Assembly: GCA_028823445.1 (NCBI GenBank)
Contig: JAPKBH010000015.1
Location: forward strand, 1 to 42,745
DNA length: 42,745 nt
Reading direction: 5' to 3'
Origin: Acidimicrobiales bacterium
GTDB lineage: Bacteria; Actinomycetota; Acidimicrobiia; Acidimicrobiales; MedAcidi-G1
Below, piece after piece: positions 16,878-25,049 of the stretch. The notes under the pieces were generated by a model. That model was not told the DNA's origin, ran no database searches, and saw nothing but the letters and a program-made list of their open reading frames with translations. Within the stretch, counting starts at the first letter, position 1, and every line of letters starts with the position of its first letter. The position numbers were made by a program, and so were the translations under genes.

Positions 16878-17882
16878 ATGGCTGATCAGAACCCCCAGCA
16901 TGAGGTGTTTCTTGGTGATGGCTCTTCTGGTGATTTAGTACGAGACCTCCACCACCGCCTATCTGTGGCTGGTTTTGAAGTATCAGGCACCGAGGCCACC
17001 ACTTTTACTTTTTCTTCGGCAACTGAGGCTCAGGTAAGAGATTTTCAATTGACCCGGCGGTTGATGGAAGATGGAATTGTTGGGCCACAAACTTTGGCTG
17101 CTTTAGTTGAAGCAAGTTTTCAGTTGGGTGACCGACATTTGTATTTGCATGTCCCGATGATGCGGGGAGATGACGTTGCTGATCTGCAGTTACGTCTTGG
17201 TGCGTTGGGTTTTGATGCGGGTCGGATTGATGGAATCTTTGGGCCGGACACTTCGCGCGCTTTGTTAGATTTTCAACGCAATATTGGGCTTCCTTCAGAT
17301 GGTATTACTGGGGTGAGTACGGTTCAAGAGTTACACCGGCTAGCTGGCCGGTCTGCTGGTTCGACTCCTGTGGTTCAAGTTCGCGAGTTAGAGCGTTTGC
17401 GTCAGCGTCGCGTTGGTTTAGACGGCCGGCACATTGCTTTGGGGCAATTTGGAGCTTGTGGGGCACTGACTACCGCTATTACTCGCTCGTTAAGGGCTTT
17501 GGGGGCCAATGTATTGCTGCTTGATCACCCAGAGGAGAACAACCAGGCAGAGACTGCTAATCGTTTTGAGGCTGAGCTCTATTTAGGGCTCCGCGTTAAG
17601 AATCATTCTCAAAGTTCGCTTGCTTTTTTTGCGACAGAAGGTTTTCATAGCGAGGGGGGCCGTCAACTTGCTGCTTTTTGCGCCACAAACTTAACGCCTT
17701 TTAGCCAAGAGAAGCCCGAACTTCATGGCATGCGACTACCCGCTTTACGTCGCACTCGAATGCCTGCGGTTCTTTGCCTTTTAGGGCCACCGGCGTGGGT
17801 GGTTCAGTCCACAGCAGAGTTGGCAGAAGCCCTCTCGTTGGCCATCGTCACTTGGATTAACAACCCTGAAGAAACCCTTTAG
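16878..17882 (+). CDS. CwlM-like protein: two peptidoglycan-binding domains plus a dead amidase fold
   Basis: A 334-residue protein with no signal peptide. Two PG_binding_1 domains are seen (about 10-77 with DGIVGPQTLAAL, and 93-154 with DGIFGPDTSRALLDFQ), then an N-acetylmuramoyl-L-alanine amidase (Amidase_3)-like domain at about 183-330. The amidase zinc site is absent: DPGHGG is replaced by ALGQFGACG, the second His motif by LYLGLRV, and the C-terminal Glu motif by MPAVLCLLGPP. In mycobacteria CwlM at this position is cytosolic and regulates MurA rather than cutting peptidoglycan. AAGGAG stands 8 bases before the ATG. Its 3' end overlaps convergent parB by 4 bases. Confidence 0.82.
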   Translation: MADQNPQHEVFLGDGSSGDLVRDLHHRLSVAGFEVSGTEATTFTFSSATEAQVRDFQLTRRLMEDGIVGPQTLAALVEASFQLGDRHLYLHVPMMRGDDVADLQLRLGALGFDAGRIDGIFGPDTSRALLDFQRNIGLPSDGITGVSTVQELHRLAGRSAGSTPVVQVRELERLRQRRVGLDGRHIALGQFGACGALTTAITRSLRALGANVLLLDHPEENNQAETANRFEAELYLGLRVKNHSQSSLAFFATEGFHSEGGRQLAAFCATNLTPFSQEKPELHGMRLPALRRTRMPAVLCLLGPPAWVVQSTAELAEALSLAIVTWINNPEETL

Positions 17883-18763
17883 AAAGAGTTTTCCCCGTTA
17901 ATAAGATTAAATAGGCGGGAAAGGTCATCGTTATCGGCGAAGGTAACCACAATTCGCCCGCGCCCTCCCTTTGTACTTACCGCTACTTTGGTGGCCAAAC
18001 GATCGCTTAACACTCGTTCTACTTCTAAAACACCGGCATCTCTCAGAACATGTGGTTTTTCTGAAGTGGGCCGAACTATTTCATGGTCATTGAGGTCGTT
18101 TACTAGTTTTTCTGTTTGCCGCACCGAAAGTTCTTCATCAATTATCCGCTGAGCCAGGGTGTTTTGCGCTTCTTGGTCGTCGATACCTAAAAGTGCTCGC
18201 CCGTGTCCCGCTGAAATCTGACCTTGACGCACCATTTCTTGTTGTGTGGGGCGCAAATGCAGCAAACGAAGCGCATTGGCCACCGTGGGCCGCCCTTTGC
18301 CCACTCGATCAGCTACTTCTTGTTGGGTGAACCCAAATTCTTCCATAAGGCGAGAAAAGGCTTGGGCTTCTTCAATGGCATTTAAATCATCACGCTGGAG
18401 GTTTTCTACCACTGCTTGTTCAAAAGAGCCTTGATCATCTACCTGGCGCACCAAAGCGGGTATTTGTGTGAGTCCTGCTTCTTGAGCAGCTCGCAAGCGG
18501 CGCTCGCCAGCTATCACTTCGTAACCAAAGGGCGCTAAACGTACTAAAATTGGTTGAAGTACACCGTGAGTTCGCACTGATTCGACGAGTTGTTGCTGTT
18601 TTTTGTCATCAAACCTGGTGCGTGGTTGTAATGGGTTCGCTACGACCTCTGATAGAGGGAGCCAAGCGAACCTTTCTTCGTCTTCGCTTGTTTCTTTCTC
18701 TGTGGTTGCACTTCCAGGAATAAGAGCGGAAAGGCCTCGCCCAAGCCCACTTTGACGGGTCAT
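17879..18763 (-). CDS. parB: Chromosome partitioning protein ParB
   Basis: A 294-residue ParB that binds parS, spreads as a CTP-dependent clamp and loads SMC. The N terminus MTRQSGLGRGLSALIP is the usual ParA-interacting segment. The CTPase motifs are VIAGERRLRAA and ENLQRDDLNAIEEA. The helix-turn-helix FTQQEVADRVGKGRPTVANALRLL reads parS. A C-terminal dimerisation region ends the protein. The ATG overlaps the parA stop (ATGA). Two parS sites lie just upstream of parA. Confidence 0.97.
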   Translation of the reverse strand: MTRQSGLGRGLSALIPGSATTEKETSEDEERFAWLPLSEVVANPLQPRTRFDDKKQQQLVESVRTHGVLQPILVRLAPFGYEVIAGERRLRAAQEAGLTQIPALVRQVDDQGSFEQAVVENLQRDDLNAIEEAQAFSRLMEEFGFTQQEVADRVGKGRPTVANALRLLHLRPTQQEMVRQGQISAGHGRALLGIDDQEAQNTLAQRIIDEELSVRQTEKLVNDLNDHEIVRPTSEKPHVLRDAGVLEVERVLSDRLATKVAVSTKGGRGRIVVTFADNDDLSRLFNLINGENSF

Positions 18764-19545
18764 AACAGAATCTCCCTTGCGAGTTGTCGGTAAGCCACCG
18801 CACCTCGTGCGGTGGGGTCAAATACGGTTATTGGCTGCCCATAAGAAGGCGCTTCTGATAAACGAACAGATCGAGGGATTATTTGCCGGCACACTCGGTC
18901 GCCAAAGTGTTCACGCACCTCGTGCGCTACCTGTTCAGAAAGCTTGGTTCGTGCGTCGTACATCACCAAAACAATGGTAGAAACTTCTAATGTTGGGTTG
19001 AGGTTTTCTCGCACCAACTCCACATTGCTCATAAGTTGTCCAAGGCCTTCTAAAGCGTAGTATTCGCATTGAATAGGCACCAAAATTTCATTAGCTACCA
19101 CAAAAGCGTTTACCGTAAGAAGGCCCAAAGCCGGCGGACAATCAATTAAAATCATGTCGTACCGGTGTTCAACGCTGGCCAAAGCTCGCTCTAAACGGTG
19201 TTCGCGGCTAAATGCTGTTACTAGTTCAATTTCTGCCCCAGCGAGGGCAACATTTGAGGGCAATAGGTCAAGCCCCTCTACTTCGGTGGCCAACACGGTG
19301 TCTTCCGTGCTTGCTGTTTGTGACAAGACATCATAAACAGAGCGGTCGAGTTCTCGTGGAGAAAACCCTAACCCAGTGGTGGTGTTTGCTTGCGGGTCAA
19401 GGTCAACAACAAGGACTCTCTTTCCTTGCTCTGCCATTGCCGCCCCAAGGTTGATGGTGGTAGTAGTCTTCCCTACTCCGCCTTTTTGGTTTGCAATAGC
19501 GATTACTCGCCGGTCTCGCCCTGATGGCTCGGTGAATTCATTCAT
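18760..19545 (-). CDS. parA: Chromosome partitioning ATPase ParA
   Basis: A Walker-type ATPase that moves ParB-parS complexes. The deviant Walker A is KGGVGKTTTT near the N terminus, Walker A' is VLVVDLDPQANTT, and Walker B is MILIDCPPALGLLT. I place the start at ATG 19545 (MNEFTEPSG, 261 residues), where AGGA lies 8 bases upstream. The open frame runs on to a TTG at 19581, adding 12 residues and reaching almost to the parS site. The gene is upstream of parB and overlaps it. Confidence 0.96.
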   Translation of the reverse strand: MNEFTEPSGRDRRVIAIANQKGGVGKTTTTINLGAAMAEQGKRVLVVDLDPQANTTTGLGFSPRELDRSVYDVLSQTASTEDTVLATEVEGLDLLPSNVALAGAEIELVTAFSREHRLERALASVEHRYDMILIDCPPALGLLTVNAFVVANEILVPIQCEYYALEGLGQLMSNVELVRENLNPTLEVSTIVLVMYDARTKLSEQVAHEVREHFGDRVCRQIIPRSVRLSEAPSYGQPITVFDPTARGAVAYRQLAREILL

Positions 19546-19586
19546 CTTGGGCATCCTGCCCGGCATTTGAGCAAAATGCAAGTCAA

Positions 19587-19602
19587 TGTTTCACGTGAAA
19601 CA
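19587..19602. promoter_or_regulatory. parS centromere site 1
   Basis: The 16-base palindrome TGTTTCACGTGAAACA is a perfect match to the bacterial parS consensus. It lies 41 bases upstream of the chosen parA start, between rsmG and parA. ParB nucleates here. Confidence 0.97.
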
Positions 19603-19633
19603 CGAAAATCGAGATTATTCATTAAAAACGAGA

Positions 19634-19649
19634 TGTTTCACGTGAAACA
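19634..19649. promoter_or_regulatory. parS centromere site 2
   Basis: A second perfect TGTTTCACGTGAAACA copy, starting 47 bases after the first site starts and 5 bases from the rsmG stop. Two sites in one 108-base gap form a parS pair about 4-5.5 kb from the dnaA-dnaN origin. Confidence 0.97.
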
Positions 19650-19653
19650 CCCC

Positions 19654-20292
19654 TTAAAACAGCGGGTTTCCTGTTTGTCGAGAGAAACGGCGAGGGAAGC
19701 GTTTTTCTGCTTCGTTGGTGGATATTAGTGCTTGATAGCCTGCATGGCCATTGTGCCACTGTGTTAAAGGAGCCAAACCGAGTTGTTTAAGTTCTTCTTC
19801 TGGCCAGCGAAATGCATTATTTGGCGGTTCACTAACCACCAAACACCCTCCTGGAGTAAGAAGGGGGGCGCCGCATTCTGCGGTGGATGCTGGAGAGGCA
19901 AAACTGCGTGCTGTCACGAGTTTTACCTGCCCCCTTTGTGGACCGTGAGCAAAATCGGCGGCATCCGCTTCTTTTACTTCCACCCGATCCTCTAAAGAAA
20001 GCTCACGCACCGCCCAAGTAAGAAATTGACATCGCCGGTTTCCGCGATCAACAAATATCCAACGGCATGGGGTGAGTACTGCCAAGATTAATCCGGGCAC
20101 CCCTCCACCAGTACCTAAGTCAACCGCCATGCAGTCCTCGGTAAGGGGGAGTGGGTGGGTCGCTAAAAAACCCAAAAAGCCCGCGCTATGCGCGGGCCCT
20201 TCGGTAGCCGCCGGTGGGGTTAAATACCCTTCGGAGACCGCTGCATCAAGTACTTGACTGATGCAGTTTTCAACTTCTTCAGTTAGTGACAA
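19654..20292 (-). CDS. rsmG: 16S rRNA (guanine-527-N7)-methyltransferase RsmG (GidB)
   Basis: A 212-residue SAM-dependent methyltransferase that modifies G527 (E. coli numbering) of 16S rRNA; loss in other bacteria gives low-level streptomycin resistance. The SAM motif AVDLGTGGGVPGLILAVL is near residues 57-74, IFVDRGNRRCQFL follows, and LVTARSFASP is the conserved RsmG segment. It starts inside the end of jag (14-base overlap), so it is translationally coupled. Its stop is 5 bases from a parS site. Confidence 0.95.
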   Translation of the reverse strand: MSLTEEVENCISQVLDAAVSEGYLTPPAATEGPAHSAGFLGFLATHPLPLTEDCMAVDLGTGGGVPGLILAVLTPCRWIFVDRGNRRCQFLTWAVRELSLEDRVEVKEADAADFAHGPQRGQVKLVTARSFASPASTAECGAPLLTPGGCLVVSEPPNNAFRWPEEELKQLGLAPLTQWHNGHAGYQALISTNEAEKRFPRRFSRQTGNPLF

Positions 20293-21175
20293 CTTGAATA
20301 ACCACTCGACGGTTCATATCAGATCCTTGTGAGATGGTCTCCAAACCCTCAATATCTGACACCGTATTATGCACAATACGGCGGTCAGCGGAACCCATTG
20401 GTTCAAGGGATCGTGCTCCTCCGTCAGCCAAAACTGCTTCTGCTTGAGTTCGCGTGAACTCTTCAAGAAACGATTGGCGGCGGGCTCGGTAACCACCAAT
20501 GTCCACAATCATGGAGCCACTAGCGGCACCATCAGAGCGGCGTTGAATAATGGTTCGGGCAAGTTCGGTAATGGCACGCACCGTGTCCCCTTGTTGGCCA
20601 ATAGCTAAACCAAGGTTTAAACCATGGGCTTCTACAGTGAGGTGATCTTCGTCGATAGTGCTCACTACGTTTGCATCAAGGCCCATCTCGCTAAGCAACC
20701 CTCCCACAAAGTCTTCGGTTATTTCTGCCTGTGTAGGCAAGTCCATTTTTTCCACGTCTGCCTTCTCCTTCGCTGGTTGCCGATCTTTTTGTCGGTTTCG
20801 CTGGTTTTTTGGGTTATTTTCGGTTTTCGATTTTTCTGACTTGTCAGGTTGCTCAGTTTTCTCTGATTTTTTCTTTGCCTGATCACCCTGGTTGCTTTTC
20901 CGATCCTTATTACTGGTTTTTTCATTTTTCCCACGGCTATTTGGGTTACGGTTCCGATCTTTACGGTTCCGATCCCGACGTTCTGTCTTAGGACGCGGGG
21001 TTGTAGGCCGCACGCGAGCCTTTAACCGGGCTTCTGTCTTTTTTAGGCCAAACATTGACTTTGATGGCTCAACAAGTACTTCTATTTCAAGTTCGTCCTC
21101 GGCAACACCAAGTCGATCTAATGCGAAGTCTTTAGCCTCATCAATAGTGGCCCCGGTGGTTTCAATCCATTCCAC
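20279..21175 (-). CDS. jag: Jag/KhpB RNA-binding protein (Jag-N, KH, R3H)
   Basis: A 298-residue protein. Jag-N domain at about 1-52 (EWIETTGATIDEAKDFALDRLGV and FGLKKTEARLKARV). A very basic Lys/Asn/Arg/Gln linker of about 100 residues. A KH domain at about 155-225, with GQQG in the GxxG position. An R3H-like end (PMGSADRRIVHNTVSDIEGLETISQGSDMNRRVVI). Partners in other bacteria link it to KhpA, cell-wall control and YidC. GTG 21175 is preceded by AGGAAG at 6 bases. It lies directly after yidC. The long basic linker is unusual in length. Confidence 0.93.
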   Translation of the reverse strand: MEWIETTGATIDEAKDFALDRLGVAEDELEIEVLVEPSKSMFGLKKTEARLKARVRPTTPRPKTERRDRNRKDRNRNPNSRGKNEKTSNKDRKSNQGDQAKKKSEKTEQPDKSEKSKTENNPKNQRNRQKDRQPAKEKADVEKMDLPTQAEITEDFVGGLLSEMGLDANVVSTIDEDHLTVEAHGLNLGLAIGQQGDTVRAITELARTIIQRRSDGAASGSMIVDIGGYRARRQSFLEEFTRTQAEAVLADGGARSLEPMGSADRRIVHNTVSDIEGLETISQGSDMNRRVVIQVVTN

Positions 21176-21178
21176 GGG

Positions 21179-22390
21179 TTACTTCCTTTTCTTTTTGTTC
21201 TTTTTTCGGTGAGAACCACCAGGTTGTGCCGTCCCAGAAGGGGTAGTCCGGCCTCCGCCCTTACGAGCTGATGGTGGTTTTTGGTCATTTACTTCGTTTT
21301 GCTCCGCATTTTTTTGGCGGCCAAAACGGCGACGCTTTTCCTTCGGTTCAGCATCTTTTTGCTTTTCTGAATCTGAAGGTGTTTGTCGCTTCTCATTCTT
21401 ATTTTGAGAACTATTCTTATTATTGCCGGCAGTGGTTCGATTTCTTTTAACTGCCGACCCTTGGTTTGCTGCGGACCCACTCAAACTCGAGTTTTTCTCT
21501 TGTTTTTGGGGCTTATTTGACTTTTTCCCGGTTTTCTCTGGTTTGGTTGATGCGTCTGGTTCGGGCTGAATTACCACCGGTTTATCTTGTCCTGACCCGT
21601 ACAACGTCCTCGTAATATACGACTGTTGCGCAATCCGGTAGATGTTTGAAATCACAAAATAAAGCACCAAGGCTGCGTCAAGGCTGTAAGAAATCACAGG
21701 AAGGAAAAACGGCATTACCTTCATAATCATTTGCTGCTGCGGGTTGACTGCCTGACCAGTACTCCGGCCTCGAATTTGCTTTTGTTGATACCAAGAGCTC
21801 ACAAAAACCAGAAGCATCAACACCAGGTAAGGAAACATTGAAACAAACGATTCACTCAAAGCATCGCTAGCCGACCGCGAAAGGTCAAAACGCAAGAAAA
21901 TCATTTCCGTGGTATTACTGAGATCTTCAAAAAGTCTCGACCCTGCAGAAATATAATCTGGGAAGAAAACTGATGGTTCGTCCGGTACCCCGCTAGCAGT
22001 TTGCCCTGAAGCTAAGCGACCGGCGATCCAGCCTGCGCTCTCACCAACATCTGAAAGGCGTCGAGTTAACCCACGTAAAACGTTGTAAAGAACAATAAAA
22101 ACCGGCATTTGAATAAACATCGGAAGGCACCCACCCATTGGGTTAATGCCATTGGCCTGATAAAAGGCCATCATTTCCTTGTTCATTTTTTCTCGGTCGC
22201 CCTTGTACCGAGTTTGAATTTTCTTCATTTCCGGCTGCATGTGCTGCATTTTGATCATCGACCGCGTCCCTTTAAGGGTCAACGGGGTAACCACCACCAT
22301 GACCACCATGGTGAGCAGCACAATGGCCAAACCATAAGACGGGACAAGTTTGTAAAACCAAGCCAACAGCGAGGCAATTAAGTCAAACAT
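21179..22390 (-). CDS. yidC: Membrane protein insertase YidC/Oxa1
   Basis: A 403-residue insertase of the Gram-positive type, without the large periplasmic domain and without a lipobox. Hydrophobic segments start near 18-37 (SYGLAIVLLTMVVMVVVTPL), then about 108-130 (GCLPMFIQMPVFIVLYNVL), then a third (YLVLMLLVFVSSW) and last ALVLYFVISNIYRIAQQ. The cytoplasmic C1 loop (QTRYKGDREKMNKEM) is typical. The last 120 or so residues are a Lys/Arg/Asn/Gln-rich tail ending HRKKNKKKRK, probably contacting the ribosome. The ATG overlaps the yidD stop (TGATG). Confidence 0.95.
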   Translation of the reverse strand: MFDLIASLLAWFYKLVPSYGLAIVLLTMVVMVVVTPLTLKGTRSMIKMQHMQPEMKKIQTRYKGDREKMNKEMMAFYQANGINPMGGCLPMFIQMPVFIVLYNVLRGLTRRLSDVGESAGWIAGRLASGQTASGVPDEPSVFFPDYISAGSRLFEDLSNTTEMIFLRFDLSRSASDALSESFVSMFPYLVLMLLVFVSSWYQQKQIRGRSTGQAVNPQQQMIMKVMPFFLPVISYSLDAALVLYFVISNIYRIAQQSYITRTLYGSGQDKPVVIQPEPDASTKPEKTGKKSNKPQKQEKNSSLSGSAANQGSAVKRNRTTAGNNKNSSQNKNEKRQTPSDSEKQKDAEPKEKRRRFGRQKNAEQNEVNDQKPPSARKGGGRTTPSGTAQPGGSHRKKNKKKRK

Positions 22391-22689
22391 CAGCGAACCT
22401 CTTCAGATAAACAAGAATGAGTAAGAACGGTACGGGTGGGCTCAGTCGGTGAAGGTACAGGGTCCCAACCACTTTTTCCCCAAGGGTTACAGCGCCCAAT
22501 ACGACGAATCATGAGCCAAGACCCCTTACCTGCGCCATGTTGTTCAAGGGCATCGAGTGCATAATTTGAACAAGAAGGAACAAAACGACACGGGGAAGGC
22601 CGCCCGGACCCAAGGCGTTGATAAGCACGGACCACAAAATGAATAATTTTTGCGGAAAACCCCAGTTCAGACCCTATTTTTTCAGTCAT
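22390..22689 (-). CDS. yidD: Membrane protein insertion efficiency factor YidD
   Basis: A 99-residue YidD: the amphipathic N-terminal helix is followed by [19 protein letters not shown] and the [17 protein letters not shown] signature with its three conserved Cys. It helps YidC-dependent insertion at the inner face of the membrane. Its ATG overlaps the rnpA stop by 4 bases and its stop overlaps yidC, so rnpA-yidD-yidC are tightly coupled. Confidence 0.95.
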   Translation of the reverse strand: MTEKIGSELGFSAKIIHFVVRAYQRLGSGRPSPCRFVPSCSNYALDALEQHGAGKGSWLMIRRIGRCNPWGKSGWDPVPSPTEPTRTVLTHSCLSEEVR

Positions 22690-23027
22690 GATCGTGCCTT
22701 TAAGTCATCCAACATGCTTTGTGTCCAGTCTTTTAATTCAGTAAAAGTCGCTTGGGATGCTGCTGGTTGCACGCGAATCAAGTAATCCCCACTAGGGAGT
22801 AAAGACTCGGAAAAAGAAAGGTCAGTCATAATAGCGCGCAAGCGGCGACGGATACGGTTTCGAATCACGGCGTTTCCTACCGAGCGCCCGATGGCATAAC
22901 CAACACGAATAGATCCTGGGGTGCTCGCTGAAGCCAAAAACTGCAGTTGGAGCGGACCGCTTCGTGCGCGTTGTCCATGACGGCGGAGGGCATCAAAATC
23001 GCCCCGTGTTCCAAGCCGACCAATCAA
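22686..23027 (-). CDS. rnpA: Ribonuclease P protein component
   Basis: A 113-residue protein subunit of RNase P, which matures tRNA 5' ends. Core motifs are [41 protein letters not shown] (the RNR signature) and a C-terminal helix. The start is TTG 23027, overlapping the rpmH stop as TTGA; no other start fits the frame. There is no good Shine-Dalgarno sequence, so translation probably depends on coupling to rpmH. Confidence 0.93.
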   Translation of the reverse strand: MIGRLGTRGDFDALRRHGQRARSGPLQLQFLASASTPGSIRVGYAIGRSVGNAVIRNRIRRRLRAIMTDLSFSESLLPSGDYLIRVQPAASQATFTELKDWTQSMLDDLKARS

Positions 23028-23158
23028 GCTGACAGGCGTGCGCGACCTTTATGGCGGCGGGACTTAATAATTGACCGTCCGGCTCGGGTGCTCATACGGT
23101 GACGAAACCCGTGTTTACGCGCCCGGCGACGAGTGTTGGGTTGAAAGGTACGTTTCAT
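23024..23158 (-). CDS. rpmH: 50S ribosomal protein L34
   Basis: A 44-residue very basic protein: [18 protein letters not shown], then [24 protein letters not shown], the complete L34 signature. AGGAG lies 6 bases before the ATG at 23158. The stop overlaps the rnpA TTG. It is the first gene of the minus-strand operon running toward parB. Confidence 0.97.
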   Translation of the reverse strand: MKRTFQPNTRRRARKHGFRHRMSTRAGRSIIKSRRHKGRARLSA

Positions 23159-23176
23159 TTATAACTCCTGTCGGTT

Positions 23177-23208
23177 GCTTGGTGTCATAAGAAGAAGGAG
23201 CACCAGGC
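23177..23208 (-). promoter_or_regulatory. Hairpin in the rpmH 5' leader
   Basis: Arms GCTTGGTG (23177-23184) and CACCAGGC (23201-23208) pair over 8 positions with one G-T wobble. On the minus strand the 16-base loop begins CTCCTTCTTC, which is complementary to the AGGAG Shine-Dalgarno sequence of rpmH a few bases downstream. It could hide the ribosome-binding site in an alternative fold. The regulatory role is inference. Confidence 0.35.
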
Positions 23209-23215
23209 AACAGCG

Positions 23216-23247
23216 ATATATTGAGGCCACCGGTGAGAATCTGACAA
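23216..23247 (-). promoter_or_regulatory. Candidate rpmH promoter
   Basis: On the minus strand TTGTCA (23247-23242) is a good -35 element. About 17-18 bases later an AT-rich TCAATATAT stretch (23224-23216) could hold the -10 element. It would put the start about 50 bases before rpmH. The -35 lies inside the inverted repeat 23240-23257, which could act as an operator. Confidence 0.35.
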
Positions 23248-23354
23248 ACCTGTCAGACTTAATGCTCGGGTGACATACGAGGCATCACTAAAGGCTACGG
23301 GTATAAGACCACGCGCGCCAACCGGTAAACCCGGAAAGCCACATTGCCACAAAG

Positions 23355-23363
23355 TTATCCACA
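23355..23363 (+). promoter_or_regulatory. DnaA box TTATCCACA
   Basis: An exact match to the strong DnaA-box consensus, about 130 bases upstream of the candidate dnaA promoter. It could serve origin function or dnaA autoregulation. Confidence 0.8.
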
Positions 23364-23487
23364 GGGTTGGTTTTCCTTCTTTTGGGTTTAGGCGCGGCGC
23401 GGCGGCTATTTAAAAACGCGTCTTTAGCCCCTGTAGTAACGCGCGAAACATAGAATAAGCAGGACTTTTACTTTCCGCGATTTCCAG

Positions 23488-23518
23488 TTGCGCGCGATGT
23501 GTATTCTGGTGCTACGTT
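23488..23518 (+). promoter_or_regulatory. Candidate dnaA promoter (extended -10)
   Basis: TTGCGC (23488-23493), a 19-base spacer and TGC-TACGTT (23510-23518) form an extended -10 type promoter. The same TGCTAC core is found before gyrB. The transcript would start near 23525 and carry about 105 untranslated bases. Confidence 0.45.
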
Positions 23519-23555
23519 GCCACGTCCATTCAAATTGGTGAGAGAGTGCTTGTCT

Positions 23556-23573
23556 AAAGCCCCCAAGGGCTTT
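23556..23573 (+). promoter_or_regulatory. Hairpin in the dnaA 5' leader
   Basis: AAAGCCC (23556-23562) and GGGCTTT (23567-23573) form a perfect 7-bp stem with loop CCAA. A pyrimidine run (TTTCCTCTCTTTCC, counting the end of the stem) follows. It lies between the candidate promoter and the dnaA start and could act as an attenuator or an mRNA stability element; no leader peptide is evident. Confidence 0.4.
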
Positions 23574-23630
23574 CCTCTCTTTCCACAGGGTGGTCCACAG
23601 TTGTGGAAAAGACGACAACGGAGTAGGGCA

Positions 23631-25049
23631 TTGAACGAAATAACAACAAAGGAAGAATCAGCCACCATCTGGGCGGCTTGTTCTGAAGCAATTCGACTAC
23701 AGGTCTCTGATGTGGTTTGGCAAATGAACTTTCAATCCACCACAGCAACTAACGTAACTGATGAAGAATTAGTTATTTCTGTACCGAGCACTGTGGTGCG
23801 TGATCGTATTGATGGCCGCTATCGAGAAATTGTTCAAGATGCTTTGACCGAATTATCGGACGGGAAACTCAAGTTACGTTTCGAAGTCGTTACCGACAAC
23901 GATCTTTTAGACACTACCCCGGTCGTTCCTCTTGCTGTGGAAGAAACCAGTTTTGTTCCTATAAACAAAACGGCACAATCGGTTCAACAACAAAACACCC
24001 AGCCTTCTTCGCCGGCGGCATCATTTGGAAAGCGCTTAACTTTTGATGATTTTGTTGTTGGTACTTCAAACCGTTTTGCTGCTGCAGCTGCTCTTGCCGT
24101 AGCGGAAACTCCTGGCCGCAACTACAACCCTCTCTTTATCTATGGTGATGCTGGGTTAGGTAAAACACACCTTCTGCATGCCATAGCCAACTATGTACGT
24201 GATCATTACCCCACACATCGTGTTCGCTATGTGTCTTCTGAGGTTTTCATGAACCGCTTCGTTGAAGCTATTCGTAATAAAACTTTGCCGGAGTTCAAGC
24301 AGTACTACCGCGAAATTGATGTTCTCTTAATTGATGACATTCAGTTCATGGAAGGAAAGCAAGGGCTTCAAGAAGAGTTCTTCCACACCTTCAACAGTTT
24401 GCATCAAGCGGGTGGTCAAATCGTACTATCAAGCGATCGACCACCAGATGCCATACCCACTCTTGAAGATCGTTTAAAGAGCCGTTTCAAAATGGGTCTT
24501 ATCACTGATATTCAACCCCCCGACATTGAGACCCGGCTCGCCATCTTGCGTAAAAAAGCCGAAGACACTTCTTCGAAAGTAAAAATACCGGCAGAGGTTC
24601 TTCTCTTTATTGCAGAAAACATCACCGACAACATTCGAGAACTTGAAGGTGCCCTTACTCGAGTAACCGCTTTCTCTAGTCTGAACGATGTTCAATTAAC
24701 TGAGGACATGGCTCGCACTGTGCTCCAAGACCTCATTACCGCAAACAAACCTTTGCGTATCACCCCAGATTTGATTCTTGAAAAAACGGTAGAAATGTAC
24801 AGTTTCACCCTTGATGAACTTACCGGAGGAAGCCGGCGACGTCCCCTGGTTACCGCTCGACAAATCTCTATGTATGTCTTTAGGGATCTCACCGACATGA
24901 GTTACCCAGCTATCGCTAAAGAGTTCGGTGGCCGAGACCACACCACAGTTATTCACGCCGTAGACAAAATAAGTAACCTCATGGCAGAGCGGCGAGAAAT
25001 TTACGACCAGGTAACCACCCTTACTGCCGCCATAAAATCCCAGAAATAG
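23631..25049 (+). CDS. dnaA: Chromosomal replication initiator protein DnaA
   Basis: A 472-residue initiator. Domain I is near 1-85 (ESATIWAACSEAI, DVVWQMNF), followed by a short linker. The AAA+ domain has Walker A GDAGLGKTHLLHAI, Walker B VLLIDDIQF and sensor/box motifs. Domain IV carries the DNA-binding signature GGRDHTTVIHAVDKI. I chose TTG 23631 because GGAG lies 7 bases upstream and the product begins like other DnaA proteins; the frame is open back to 23499, adding 44 unlikely residues. Two DnaA-box-like nonamers just upstream suggest autoregulation. dnaN follows across the probable origin. Confidence 0.97.
   Translation: MNEITTKEESATIWAACSEAIRLQVSDVVWQMNFQSTTATNVTDEELVISVPSTVVRDRIDGRYREIVQDALTELSDGKLKLRFEVVTDNDLLDTTPVVPLAVEETSFVPINKTAQSVQQQNTQPSSPAASFGKRLTFDDFVVGTSNRFAAAAALAVAETPGRNYNPLFIYGDAGLGKTHLLHAIANYVRDHYPTHRVRYVSSEVFMNRFVEAIRNKTLPEFKQYYREIDVLLIDDIQFMEGKQGLQEEFFHTFNSLHQAGGQIVLSSDRPPDAIPTLEDRLKSRFKMGLITDIQPPDIETRLAILRKKAEDTSSKVKIPAEVLLFIAENITDNIRELEGALTRVTAFSSLNDVQLTEDMARTVLQDLITANKPLRITPDLILEKTVEMYSFTLDELTGGSRRRPLVTARQISMYVFRDLTDMSYPAIAKEFGGRDHTTVIHAVDKISNLMAERREIYDQVTTLTAAIKSQK

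Larger units (their letters stand above)
23159..23630. other. rpmH-dnaA intergenic region (472 bases) with divergent promoters and DnaA boxes
   Basis: Non-coding gap between divergent rpmH and dnaA. It holds one perfect DnaA box (TTATCCACA, 23355-23363), a relaxed box before dnaA (TGTGGAAAA, 23602-23610, matching TTWTNCACA on the minus strand) and near matches at about 23582 and 23592. It also holds an inverted repeat TCTGACA-AACC-TGTCAGA (23240-23257), a hairpin in the rpmH leader (23177-23208) and a hairpin in the dnaA leader (23556-23573). The open frame upstream of dnaA to 23499 is not counted as coding because the ribosome-binding site and family start point to TTG 23631. Confidence 0.75.

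Noticed and set aside
23499-23630. 44-codon extension of dnaA upstream of TTG 23631
   Set aside because: It contains the leader hairpin and DnaA-box-like sites; the ribosome-binding site and family start favour 23631.
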